Source of the DNA: Rhodococcus sp. SGAir0479 | Lineage (GTDB): Bacteria; Actinomycetota; Actinomycetes; Mycobacteriales; Mycobacteriaceae | NCBI RefSeq assembly: GCF_005484805.1 | Contig: NZ_CP039432.1 | Location: 3,286,001-3,350,000 of the forward strand | Direction: 5' to 3' | DNA: 64,000 nucleotides | Part shown: one piece after another, positions 55,126 through 63,212 of the stretch | How positions within the stretch are numbered: position 1 is the first letter of the stretch | Layout: each line of letters begins with the position of its first letter | The notes under the pieces: generated by a model | Database searches by the model: none | What the model was told of the DNA's origin: nothing | What the model saw: the letters and a program-made list of their open reading frames with translations, nothing else | Program-made: the position numbers and the translations under genes

Positions 55126-55158
55126 AACGTACGAAACCTTGAGTCTGTTCCGCTCAAC
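55126..55158 (-). promoter_or_regulatory. SigH-like promoter overlapped by a HAIR (HspR) element
   Basis: On the minus strand GGAACA (55151-55146), 16 nt, then CGTT (55129-55126) fits the SigH promoter form. CTTGAGT-N7-GCTCAAC at 55138-55158 matches the HAIR repeat (CTTGAGT-N7-ACTCAAG) at 12 of 14 arm positions and covers the minus-35 box. Confidence 0.7.
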
Positions 55159-55317
55159 TTCGAATTCTCGTCCATCGGCGCGTCGATTGCACGTCGTACC
55201 GCGGCGCAGCACTCGGACGCCCCCTGAGCAGCGCAGTCGGGGGCGCGGTGCACACTGGTTACCGGCACCGGTCGGTATCCCGCGAGCGGGCCACGAGAAC
55301 ACGCGAGGGAGGACGAC

Positions 55318-56481
55318 GTGGACACGGCCGAGGTCAGGCTCATCCGCTCACATTTCGCTGCCGTCACCGCCTCCCCCGAGCACCGCGACCGCTTCGCCCG
55401 CACCTTCTACACCCACTTCTTCGGCCGCCTGCCGCAGTGCCGCTCACTGTTCCCGGCCGGCATGGACGGCCAGCGCAGCCGGTTCGTCGCCGCGCTCGAG
55501 TTCATCGTGCGCGGGCTCGACGACGTCGACCGGCTGCTACCCTTCCTCGCGCAACTGGGCCGCGACCACCGCAAGTACGGAGTGGAGCGCGAGCACTACG
55601 CGGCGGCCGGCAACGCGGTGCTCGACGCGATCCGCGACGCCGACTCCGACGAGCCGTGGAGCCCGGAGGCCGACGCCGCCTGGCGGGAGCTGGTCGCGTT
55701 GATCACCACGACGATGTCGGACGCCGCGGATGCCGACGACTTCCCCGCCGTGTGGGAGGCGACGGTCGTCAGCCACGAACGGGTGCTGCGCGATCTCGCG
55801 GTCATCCGCCTCGAGTGCGACTCCCCCATCCCGTACGCCGCCGGCCAGTACGTGAGCGTGCAGATCCCGCAGCGGCCGCAGATGTGGCGGTACCTCTCGC
55901 CCGCGATTCCCACCAACCCGTTCGGTCAGCTCGAGTTCCACGTGCGCCGGGTCTCGGGCGGGTGGGTGAGTCCGCCGATGGTCAACGAGACCGCGGTCGG
56001 TGACCGCTGGCGGATCAGTTCGCCGCTCGGTGGCCTGCACGTGGACCTCGACAGCGGCAAGGACGTGCTGATGATCGCCGGCGGCACGGGGCTGGCACCG
56101 CTGCGCGCCCAGGTCATGGACATGGCGCACCGCGGCATCAATCCCCGCGTGCACCTGTTCGTCGGTGGCGCGTACCCGTGCGACCTGTACGACATCGAGA
56201 CGCTGTGGCACCTGTCGCTGAGCAACCCGTGGCTCACGGTGGTCCCGGTCACCGAGGAGGACGAGAACCCTTGGTGGCACCCGTATCCCGTGCTCGAACC
56301 GCCGCACGGACTGCACCAGCGGCTGCGCGGCCCGATCGGGTCGGTGGTGAGCCGGTTCGGTTCGTGGGCCGACCGGCAGGTGCAGATCTGCGGGTCGCCG
56401 GCGATGGTCAAGACCACGGCCTACGCGTTGCAGCGCGCGGGCACCCCGGTCGAGGCGATCTCGCACGACCCCCTGCGCTGA
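55318..56481 (+). CDS. Type II-like flavohemoglobin (Rv0385-like)
   Basis: The 387-residue protein fuses a globin (about residues 1-145) to an FAD/NAD reductase (about 155-387). The proximal histidine is His84 in RDHRKYGV, with FYTHFF and the CD-corner Phe at SLFP. The reductase has FHVRRVSGGWVS, MIAGGTGLAPLRAQ and QICGSPAMV. The FAD motif here is RYLSPA, unlike RQYSL of NO-dioxygenase flavohemoglobins. M. tuberculosis Rv0385, next to clpB, is an unusual type II enzyme. GTG 55318 follows GAGGGAGG. A paralogue of the reductase is at 57929. Confidence 0.9.
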   Translation: MDTAEVRLIRSHFAAVTASPEHRDRFARTFYTHFFGRLPQCRSLFPAGMDGQRSRFVAALEFIVRGLDDVDRLLPFLAQLGRDHRKYGVEREHYAAAGNAVLDAIRDADSDEPWSPEADAAWRELVALITTTMSDAADADDFPAVWEATVVSHERVLRDLAVIRLECDSPIPYAAGQYVSVQIPQRPQMWRYLSPAIPTNPFGQLEFHVRRVSGGWVSPPMVNETAVGDRWRISSPLGGLHVDLDSGKDVLMIAGGTGLAPLRAQVMDMAHRGINPRVHLFVGGAYPCDLYDIETLWHLSLSNPWLTVVPVTEEDENPWWHPYPVLEPPHGLHQRLRGPIGSVVSRFGSWADRQVQICGSPAMVKTTAYALQRAGTPVEAISHDPLR

Positions 56482-56572
56482 CCCGGGCCACCCGCCGAGG
56501 AGGGCGCGGGTGGACCCGCGCCCCCGGTACGCTCGCAGCGACAGCATGCCGCGTCCGGCCGGAGGAGAACTT

Positions 56573-57430
56573 ATGCCCGAGCACCCGATTCTCGTTCTGG
56601 CCGCCACCGGTGGCCAGGGCCGCGCGGTGAGCACGGCGCTGCTCGAGCGCGGGGCCCCGCTGCGCGCCCTGGTGCGCAACCCGGCGTCGTCCGGCGCCCG
56701 CGCCCTGGCCGCGGCCGGCGCCGACGTCGTGACCGGATCCCTCGATTCCCGCGACTCGCTGGTGGCGGCGATGCGGGACGTCACGGCCGTCTTCGCGATG
56801 ACGACTCCGTTCGAGGGCGGCATCGACGAGGAGATCGCGCAGGGCCGCACCATCGCGGCGGCCGCCGAGGAGGCCGACGTACCGCACCTGGTGTTCAGTT
56901 CCGTCGCCGGCGCCGACACCGACAGCGGCGTTCCGCACTTCCAGAGCAAGGCCGTCATCGAGGCGGAGTTGGCGGCCGGCTCGGTACCGCACACCGTCCT
57001 CGGCCCCACGTATTTCTACGACAACGCACTCGGCGGCGCCGACCGGATCCGCACCGACGGCGTGCTGGATCTGCCGCTGCCGCCGGACCGCCCCCTGCAG
57101 CAGCTCGATCGCCGCGATCTCGGCGCGTTCGCGGCACTGGTTCTGCTCTCCCCGGAGCGCTTCGCGGACCGACGGATCGAATTGGCCAGCGACGCACCCA
57201 CTCCCGCGGCGATGGCCGCCGCCCTCACGGATGCGCTCGGCTCCCCCGTTCGGCACGAGCAGACCCCGCTGGACGCCGTCGACAACCCCGACATGCACGC
57301 GATGTGGCAGTTCCTGGGCGGCCCGGGCTACCAGGTGGACGTGGCGCGGCTGCACGCCGACTTCCCCGAGGTGCCGTGGACGCCGTTCACCGACTGGGCC
57401 GCGGACACCTTCGGGACGACGGCGTCCTGA
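56573..57430 (+). CDS. NmrA-like NAD(P)-binding protein
   Basis: The 285-residue protein belongs to the atypical SDRs: ILVLAATGGQGRAVSTALLE for nucleotide binding, AVFAMTTPFEGG, and LVFSSVAGAD with no classical YxxxK. Such proteins are NAD(P)H sensors or quinone/isoflavone-type reductases. ATG 56573 has a strong GGAGGAG site. It lies between the flavohemoglobin and a stand-alone ferredoxin-type reductase, on the same strand, so a redox-related role is suggested by context. Confidence 0.87.
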   Translation: MPEHPILVLAATGGQGRAVSTALLERGAPLRALVRNPASSGARALAAAGADVVTGSLDSRDSLVAAMRDVTAVFAMTTPFEGGIDEEIAQGRTIAAAAEEADVPHLVFSSVAGADTDSGVPHFQSKAVIEAELAAGSVPHTVLGPTYFYDNALGGADRIRTDGVLDLPLPPDRPLQQLDRRDLGAFAALVLLSPERFADRRIELASDAPTPAAMAAALTDALGSPVRHEQTPLDAVDNPDMHAMWQFLGGPGYQVDVARLHADFPEVPWTPFTDWAADTFGTTAS

Positions 57431-57434
57431 CGAC

Positions 57435-57884
57435 GTGACCGGAACGCCCCCGACGCGCCCGCTCGGCGTCGACGCGAGCGAGCCCCCGCCCGGATCGGTC
57501 GTGACCTTCGTCGTCTGGTTCGCGGGCCTGATCGCCGCGATGCTCGCGCTCATCCTCGCCCCGCCGTCCACCGGGCTCGCAGTCGTCAGCGCCCTGCTGA
57601 CATGCGTCGGCGCCGGACTCGCCGCGGCGGGAGTTGTCCGGACGCTGCGGGAGAACCGCGGACGGCGCGTGCCGTGGCTGGGTCGACCGCCGGTCCGGCC
57701 CCGGCGATGGGATTACCTGTCGGGCACCGGAGTGCCCGTGACGGTGTACGGGGCGGGAGTCTTCGGCCGCGCCGTCGGCGGCGCCACGACCGGCGTGGTG
57801 CTGCCGCTCGCGCTCGGCGCCGTGCTGGTGCTCGCGATGACGGCGGCCCAGGCCCGGCACAACCGCCGCGTCGACGCCGCGTGA
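57435..57884 (+). CDS. Small multi-helix membrane protein
   Basis: The 149-residue product has four predicted helices in two pairs, VTFVVWFAGLIAAMLALIL with a following helix, and VYGAGVFGRAVGGATTGVVL with a final one, separated by a basic loop (RTLRENRGRRVPWLGRPP). The GTG at 57435 is 4 bp after the upstream stop, so they share a transcript. No family is recognised. Confidence 0.7.
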   Translation: MTGTPPTRPLGVDASEPPPGSVVTFVVWFAGLIAAMLALILAPPSTGLAVVSALLTCVGAGLAAAGVVRTLRENRGRRVPWLGRPPVRPRRWDYLSGTGVPVTVYGAGVFGRAVGGATTGVVLPLALGAVLVLAMTAAQARHNRRVDAA

Positions 57885-57928
57885 CCCACCCGCCGAGCGC
57901 GGTGGAGCGGACCGGGAACAATGGCGGT

Positions 57929-58684
57929 ATGGAGCAGCAGACCTGGACCGCGACCGTCGTCGAACATCACCGCCTGCGCAAGGATCTCGCGGTGGTCCGC
58001 CTCATCGGCGAGCCGGTCCCGTTCCGCGCCGGGCAGTACGTCGACGTCACCGTCCCGCAGTTCCCGAACCTGCCGCGGCGACTCTCGCCCGCGCTGCCGC
58101 CGTCGCTCGACGGCAAACTCGAGTTCCACGTCCGGACCGTGCCGGGCGGGTGGGTGAGCCGGCACATCGTCGAGAACACCACCCCCGGCGACCGGTGGCA
58201 GATCTCCTCGCCCCGAGGCGAACTCGCGGTCGACGAGAACGGACCGACGGTGGTGATGGTCGCCGGCGGCACCGGCCTGGCGCCGCTGCGCTCGATCATC
58301 CTGGACCTGACGCAGGTGCCGAACCCCCCGCAGGTCTACCTCTTCGTCGGCGGGCGCACGGTCCAGGACCTCTATGCGTCGGACATGCTGTGGGTCCTCA
58401 CCCAGCAGTTGCCGTGGCTCACCACGGTGCCCGTCGTCGAGGACATCACCGGACCGGCCGACTCCGACGAGTGGTACGACCGCATCGTCGCGCAGGTCGG
58501 GCCCATCGACTTCCACGAGGACGACCTGCTCGAGGGCACGCTGGCCCAGGTCGTCCCCGAGCACGGCGCGTTCGTCGACCACCAGGTGCTGGTGTGCGGA
58601 TCGCCGGCGATGGTGCAGTCGACGCGAGAGCGCCTGATCGCCACCGGAACCCCGGCCGAGTCCATCCGCACCGACCCGGTGTGA
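57929..58684 (+). CDS. Stand-alone FAD/NAD(P) reductase, paralogue of the flavohemoglobin reductase half
   Basis: The 251-residue protein has an FAD domain (FRAGQYVDVTVPQFPNLPRR, then FHVRTVPGGWVS) and a nucleotide domain (MVAGGTGLAPLRSII, LVCGSPAMV). It aligns along its whole length with residues 155-387 of the flavohemoglobin at 55318, including the PGGWVS and GGTGLAPLR motifs. It lacks a globin and any iron-sulfur domain. It may reduce a separate globin or oxygenase. The ATG at 57929 has no clear ribosome-binding site. The gene ends 24 bp from the convergent fadD. Confidence 0.87.
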   Translation: MEQQTWTATVVEHHRLRKDLAVVRLIGEPVPFRAGQYVDVTVPQFPNLPRRLSPALPPSLDGKLEFHVRTVPGGWVSRHIVENTTPGDRWQISSPRGELAVDENGPTVVMVAGGTGLAPLRSIILDLTQVPNPPQVYLFVGGRTVQDLYASDMLWVLTQQLPWLTTVPVVEDITGPADSDEWYDRIVAQVGPIDFHEDDLLEGTLAQVVPEHGAFVDHQVLVCGSPAMVQSTRERLIATGTPAESIRTDPV

Positions 58685-58708
58685 GAGTCGGCGCGGACGG
58701 CGAGCCGG

Positions 58709-60286
58709 TCACACCGAGCGGGTCGCGCCCTCCCAGAACTGCGCCCGCAGGGCCTTCTTGTCGAGCTTGCCGATGGGGGTGAGCGGTAGCGAGTCGACGA
58801 AGTCGACGGACTTGGGTGCGTGCACCGAACCCTTCGCGGCCCGGACCCGGTCGATCAGCTCCGCCGCCTCGACGCTCTGGCCGCCGCGCAGCACGACGCA
58901 CGCCTTGACCGCCTCGCCCCACTTCTCGTCGGGCACACCGACGACCGCGACCGACGCCACCGCGGGATGCCCGGAGATGACGTCCTCGATCTCACGGGGG
59001 AACACGTTGAAGCCGCCGGTGACGATCATGTCCTTCTTGCGGTCGACGATGTAGAGAAAGCCGTCGGCGTCGGCGCGGGCGATGTCGCCGGTGTGCAGCC
59101 AGCCGCCGCGCAGCGCCTCCGCGGTCTCCTGCGGCTTGCGCCAGTACTCCTTCATCACCAGCGGCCCGCGGACACAGATCTCGCCGAGCTCGCCCTGTCC
59201 CACCTCGTTCAGGTCGTCGTCGAGCAGGCGCACGTCCAGCCACGGCACCGGGCGCCCGCACGACGCCAGCCGCTCGACGTTCTCGGGGTCGTGCTCCTCC
59301 TTGCGCATCACGGTGATCGTCATACCGCACTCGCTCTGCCCGAAGTACTGGAAGAACACCGGACCCAGCTTGGCGATGCCCTCCTGCAACCGCGACGGCG
59401 ACATCGCGGCGGCGCCGTAGAACAGTGTCTGCAGGCTCGACACGTCGCGCGTCTCGAGGTCGGGATGGTCGAGCAGCATGTAGATCATGGTGGGCACCAG
59501 CATGGTCGAGGTGATCCGGTACTTCTCGATCGCCTCGAGCACGGCGCCGGGCTCGAACGCCGGCAGCACCACCAGCGAGCCGCCGCGCAGCAGCGTCGGC
59601 ACGAAGAACGCCATGCCGGCGTGCGAGAGCGGGGTGCACGCCAGGAACCGCATCTCGTCGGGGAACTGCCACTCGGCCATCTGGATCTGCGGCAGCGTCA
59701 CCCCGGAGCGGAACGTGTTGACCACGCCCTTGGGCTTGCCGGTGGTGCCGCCGGTGTAGACCATGCTCGACGGGTCGTCGCCGTCGACGTCGGCGGCCAC
59801 CAGCGGCTGCGGCGAGAACGTCTTCGCGAGCGCCAGGATGTCGGTGCCCACGTCGGACGGACCGAGCGAGAACAGGTTCTTCAGCGTCGGTACGGCGGCC
59901 TTCAGATCGGCAGCGCGCCCGTCGAACGCGGTGGGGTCGAAGATCAGCGTCTCGATCTCGGCGTCGCCGAGGATGTAGCTGTGGTCGTCGAGCGAGCCCA
60001 TCGGTGCGAGCGCGGTGTTGCGGCACCCCAGGATCATCTGCGAGCCGACGCTGATGAGGACCTCGGGGCGGTTCTTCGACAGCATCGCGACGGTCGATCC
60101 CTTGCCGACCCCCAGCGACTCGAGCGCCTGCCCGAAACAGCTGATCTGGTCGCGCATCTGACCACCCGTGAGCACGACGTCACCGAGGTAGAGCGCCTCG
60201 CGGTTCGCATTGCGTTCGAGCGCGGTGATCAGCAGGTCCGCCAGGAAGCGGGGACGGTGGAGCAGGTCGTCGAACGCGTCGCTCAT
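58709..60286 (-). CDS. Acyl-CoA synthetase (FadD-type, AMP-forming)
   Basis: The 525-residue enzyme activates a carboxylic acid with ATP and CoA. The P-loop MVYTGGTTGKPKG, GWLHTGDIARAD and the C-terminal lysine of TPIGKLDKKALR are intact. It may act on a sterol side chain or ring fragment because three SDR genes and kshA follow in the same region and a KstR-type box (60399-60412) lies about 113 bp upstream of its ATG. The exact FadD number cannot be told. ATG 60286 follows AAGGAA. Confidence 0.93.
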   Translation of the reverse strand: MSDAFDDLLHRPRFLADLLITALERNANREALYLGDVVLTGGQMRDQISCFGQALESLGVGKGSTVAMLSKNRPEVLISVGSQMILGCRNTALAPMGSLDDHSYILGDAEIETLIFDPTAFDGRAADLKAAVPTLKNLFSLGPSDVGTDILALAKTFSPQPLVAADVDGDDPSSMVYTGGTTGKPKGVVNTFRSGVTLPQIQMAEWQFPDEMRFLACTPLSHAGMAFFVPTLLRGGSLVVLPAFEPGAVLEAIEKYRITSTMLVPTMIYMLLDHPDLETRDVSSLQTLFYGAAAMSPSRLQEGIAKLGPVFFQYFGQSECGMTITVMRKEEHDPENVERLASCGRPVPWLDVRLLDDDLNEVGQGELGEICVRGPLVMKEYWRKPQETAEALRGGWLHTGDIARADADGFLYIVDRKKDMIVTGGFNVFPREIEDVISGHPAVASVAVVGVPDEKWGEAVKACVVLRGGQSVEAAELIDRVRAAKGSVHAPKSVDFVDSLPLTPIGKLDKKALRAQFWEGATRSV

Positions 60287-60398
60287 GTGGGTTCCTTCTG
60301 CGTGCACGGGACGCGGCGGGCACGCTGCGCGCGCCTCTCGCGCCGGGTCGGCCACTGTGGTCCGGGTCACCGACACGATAACCGGGTTTCCCCGAAAC

Positions 60399-60412
60399 TG
60401 GAACCTGTTACA
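60399..60412. promoter_or_regulatory. Candidate KstR box
   Basis: TGGAACCTGTTACA matches the KstR pattern TnnAACnnGTTnnA at every defined position. It lies between fadD and the upstream SDR gene. KstR represses cholesterol-catabolism genes in Rhodococcus and Mycobacterium. Confidence 0.6.
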
Positions 60413-60433
60413 GGCGGCCGCCGTCCCGCGCGG

Positions 60434-61258
60434 TCAGTTCCGGCCGTCGAAGAGGGCGTCCGGGCGCAGCTGCTCGCTCAGCACCCGGGCGCGCTTGGCA
60501 GCGAGGCGTTCGAACGACTCGGGGTGGGTGAGGATCCAGAAGTCGTCGGACGCGATGCCGTCGAACAGCAGCTTCGCGGCGGTGTCGGGCGTCATGCCCT
60601 CCCGGATCTGTTCGCGCCAGAACCCGGCGTCGGCGGCGCTCGCGTCGTGGTCGGGCGCGTCCTCGAAGATGCGGGTGGCCACCTGGCCCGGACTGAACAC
60701 CGACACCGCGATCTGCGGATGGACCTCGGCGCACTCGAGGTACAGGCATTCGGTGAGCGCCTGCACGCCGTGCTTGGACGCGGCGTAGGCCGTCATCCGC
60801 GGGGTGATCGCGATGCCGCCCACCGAGCACGTGTTCACGATGTGCGACGGCCGCGGGTCGGCGCCCATCCGCGGGACGAACGACCGGATGCCGTGGAAGA
60901 CCCCCAGCAGGTTGACGTCGATCACGCGCCGCCACTCGTCGGACGGGATCTCCCACGTGAAACCGAGCGACTCGAGGCCGGCGTTGTTGAGCAGCACCGT
61001 CACCGAGCCGAACTCGGCGTACGCGGCGTCGGCGAGCGCGTCGACGGCGGCCGGGTCGCGAACGTCGGTGGGCACCGCCAGCGCGGCGTGCCCGTCGGCG
61101 TGCAGGTCCGCCGCCACCGCGTCCAGACGGTCGGCGGAGATGTCCGCGAGCACGACGTTCATGCCGAGTGCGGCGGCCCGCCGGGCGGCGCTCTCCCCGA
61201 TCCCGCTGCCGGCGCCGGTCACGACCGCGGTGCGTCCCCGCAGATCCTCGAGCCTCAT
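60434..61258 (-). CDS. Short-chain dehydrogenase/reductase, steroid region
   Basis: The 274-residue SDR has TAVVTGAGSGIGESAARRA, LLNNAGLESL and the catalytic YAASK in MTAYAASKHG. Its C-terminal part with ESFERLAAKRARVL resembles a 'SDR family NAD(P)-dependent oxidoreductase' found in steroid clusters. A hydroxyl on a sterol ring or acyl-CoA is a likely substrate by context. It lies 28 bp downstream of another SDR gene, so the three SDRs form a tandem row. Confidence 0.88.
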   Translation of the reverse strand: MRLEDLRGRTAVVTGAGSGIGESAARRAAALGMNVVLADISADRLDAVAADLHADGHAALAVPTDVRDPAAVDALADAAYAEFGSVTVLLNNAGLESLGFTWEIPSDEWRRVIDVNLLGVFHGIRSFVPRMGADPRPSHIVNTCSVGGIAITPRMTAYAASKHGVQALTECLYLECAEVHPQIAVSVFSPGQVATRIFEDAPDHDASAADAGFWREQIREGMTPDTAAKLLFDGIASDDFWILTHPESFERLAAKRARVLSEQLRPDALFDGRN

Positions 61259-61286
61259 CGGCGTCTCCTCCTACTTCACACAGTTC

Positions 61287-62120
61287 CTACTTCACACAGT
61301 GGCCGGCGTCGACCGGCAACGTCACGCCGGTGATGTAACGGGACTCGTCGGAGGCGAGGAACAGGCTGGCGTTCGCGATGTCCTCGGGCTCGATCATCGC
61401 GACCGGCAGCAGGTGCATCGACTGCAGACCCGCCTCGAACTGTTCTTGCGTCGGGTTCTCGACGCCCGGACAGAACGTCCGCATGGTGGCCGGGTTCTCG
61501 ATCATCGGTGTGCGGGTGTTGGCGGGGTGGATCGTGTTGACCCGCACCCGGTGCGGGGCCAGCTCGTTCGCGAGCGACTTCATCAGCCCGACGACGCCGT
61601 GCTTGGCGGCGGTGTAGTGCCCGACGCTCACCAGCCCGCGCAGGCCGGCGATGGAGCTGACCAGCACGATCGAGCCGCCGCGGCCGCCGTCGACCAGGTG
61701 CGGGATCGCGGCCTTGCACGTGCGCCACACGCCGGTGAGGTTGACGTCGAGCATGGTCTGCCAGCGGTCGGCGTCCATCTCCACGGCCGGACCCGACGAG
61801 CTGATTCCGGCCGTCGCGCAGACGGTGTCGAGCCGGCCGAGCGCCTCGACGCCCTGCGCCACCGCGGCGTCCAGCGCCGGCTGGTCGCGCACGTCCACCT
61901 CGAACGCGCAGATCTTGCGGCCCAGCGACTCCACCAGTCGCACGGTCTCTGCCAGGTCCTCGGGCGACGCCCCCGGGGTGGTCGCGTGTTCCACCGGCGC
62001 GCACACGTCGACGGCGATGATGTCGGCACCCTCCTGCGCGAATCGCACCGCCTGCGCGCGGCCCATTCCTCGTGCCGCGCCGGTGATCAGCGCGACCTTC
62101 CCGTCGAGACGCCCGCTCAT
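61287..62120 (-). CDS. Mycofactocin-coupled SDR (first of two)
   Basis: The 277-residue SDR has KVALITGAARGMGRAQAVRF and an insertion after the second strand (DVCAPVEHATTPGASPEDLA) that is the mark of mycofactocin-coupled SDRs, which hold NAD tightly and recycle it through the redox peptide mycofactocin. YTAAK is the catalytic pair, and the C-terminus has ASDESRYITGVTLPVDAG. ATG 62120 overlaps the upstream SDR stop by one base. Alcohol or steroid hydroxyl oxidation is likely. Confidence 0.88.
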   Translation of the reverse strand: MSGRLDGKVALITGAARGMGRAQAVRFAQEGADIIAVDVCAPVEHATTPGASPEDLAETVRLVESLGRKICAFEVDVRDQPALDAAVAQGVEALGRLDTVCATAGISSSGPAVEMDADRWQTMLDVNLTGVWRTCKAAIPHLVDGGRGGSIVLVSSIAGLRGLVSVGHYTAAKHGVVGLMKSLANELAPHRVRVNTIHPANTRTPMIENPATMRTFCPGVENPTQEQFEAGLQSMHLLPVAMIEPEDIANASLFLASDESRYITGVTLPVDAGHCVK

Positions 62121-62929
62121 CACGCCACCTTCTGGGTCTGACCGGCGTCGACGACCATCTGCAGGCCGGTGACGTACCGGGATTCGTCGGAGGCCAGGAA
62201 CAGCACCGCGTTGCTCACGTCGATCGACTCCACCCACGGCACGGGCAGCAACATCCGAGCCGACATCACCTCCGCGACGTCGTCGACGGTGGGTTCGTCG
62301 AGGTCGGGCCGCAGCCGCGCGAACGTCGCGGGGTTGAGCGTCATCGCGGTCGCGACCGCACCCGGGTGGATCGTGTTGACGCGGATCGATCGTCCGCCCA
62401 GTTCGTTGGCGAGCGTCTTCGCCAGACCGGTGACCGCGTGCTTGGCGGCCGAGTAGTGCGACGCGCCCGGCACCGCCTTGATCGCGGCCGTGGAGCTCAC
62501 GATGATCACCGACCCGCCGGCCGGGTCCAGTTCCGCGACACCGGCCTTGACGGTGTGCCACGTCCCGGTGAGGTTGACGTCGATCGACCGGTTCCAGACC
62601 GCGTCGTCGATCTCCCACGACGGTCCCGGATTGTCGCTCACGCCCGCGTTCGCGACGACGGCGTGCAGCGGCCCCAGTTCGGACACCCCGGCGCGCACCG
62701 CCGCGGCCACGGCGTCGAAGTCGCGGACGTCGGCGGCGCCGGTCACGATCCGGCGCCCCGTTTCCCGCACCAGGCGAGCGGTCTCGGCCAGCTCGGTCTC
62801 GGTGGCCTCGCCCGGCAGGTCCAGCGCGACGACGTCGGCGCCCTCCTCCGCCAGCCGCACCGCGCACGCGCGTCCCAGCCCCCGGCCGGCACCCGTGATG
62901 AGCACTACCTTGCCGGCCATCCGCGTCAC
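62120..62929 (-). CDS. Mycofactocin-coupled SDR (second of two)
   Basis: The product has VVLITGAGRGLGRACAVRLA, NAGVSDNPGPS, YSAAK and a C-terminus ASDESRYVTGLQMVVDAG almost like its neighbour. They probably arose by tandem duplication, though the early insertion is shorter here. The start is uncertain. GTG 62929 overlaps the stop of a nine-residue leader frame (62955-62926) as GTGA; GTG 62950 and ATG 62920 are alternatives. It heads the SDR row and is divergent from kshA. Confidence 0.85.
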   Translation of the reverse strand: MTRMAGKVVLITGAGRGLGRACAVRLAEEGADVVALDLPGEATETELAETARLVRETGRRIVTGAADVRDFDAVAAAVRAGVSELGPLHAVVANAGVSDNPGPSWEIDDAVWNRSIDVNLTGTWHTVKAGVAELDPAGGSVIIVSSTAAIKAVPGASHYSAAKHAVTGLAKTLANELGGRSIRVNTIHPGAVATAMTLNPATFARLRPDLDEPTVDDVAEVMSARMLLPVPWVESIDVSNAVLFLASDESRYVTGLQMVVDAGQTQKVA

Positions 62930-62955
62930 GGGGTCACCGCCGTCGTCCACGTCAT
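62926..62955 (-). other. Possible nine-residue leader peptide upstream of the SDR row
   Basis: An ATG at 62955, 6 nt from AAGGAA, opens a frame coding MTWTTAVTP whose TGA overlaps the GTG at 62929. It may couple translation of the SDR gene to the leader. The frame is too short to be sure. Confidence 0.3.
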
Positions 62956-63089
62956 GATCAGTTCCTTTCGCCGTGCCGCGACGCTAGCCAGCGGCGGCGC
63001 GGCGCCGGGAGGGCTCCTCCCGCGTGGTGGGAGGCGCGGCCCGGCCCGCCGCATCCGCACTCGGGCCGGCCGCCCGGCAGCGCGCTGAA

Positions 63090-63104
63090 GTGGTGCTATA
63101 CCAC
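63090..63104. promoter_or_regulatory. Dyad upstream of kshA
   Basis: GTGGT (63090-63094) and ACCAC (63100-63104) are inverted repeats around GCTAT, 109 bp before the kshA ATG. The TGGT...ACCA form is that of FadR-type GntR sites, which usually have a shorter spacer. It also lies near a possible promoter. Confidence 0.4.
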
Positions 63105-63212
63105 GAATTCGGCACGTTCCATCCAGCGGGAAGCACCCTTCACACGCGACACGCCGCCGAGTTCTATGAGGCGCATCACAGCTCCCCCACCCCTGACGGC
63201 ACGGAGGAATTC

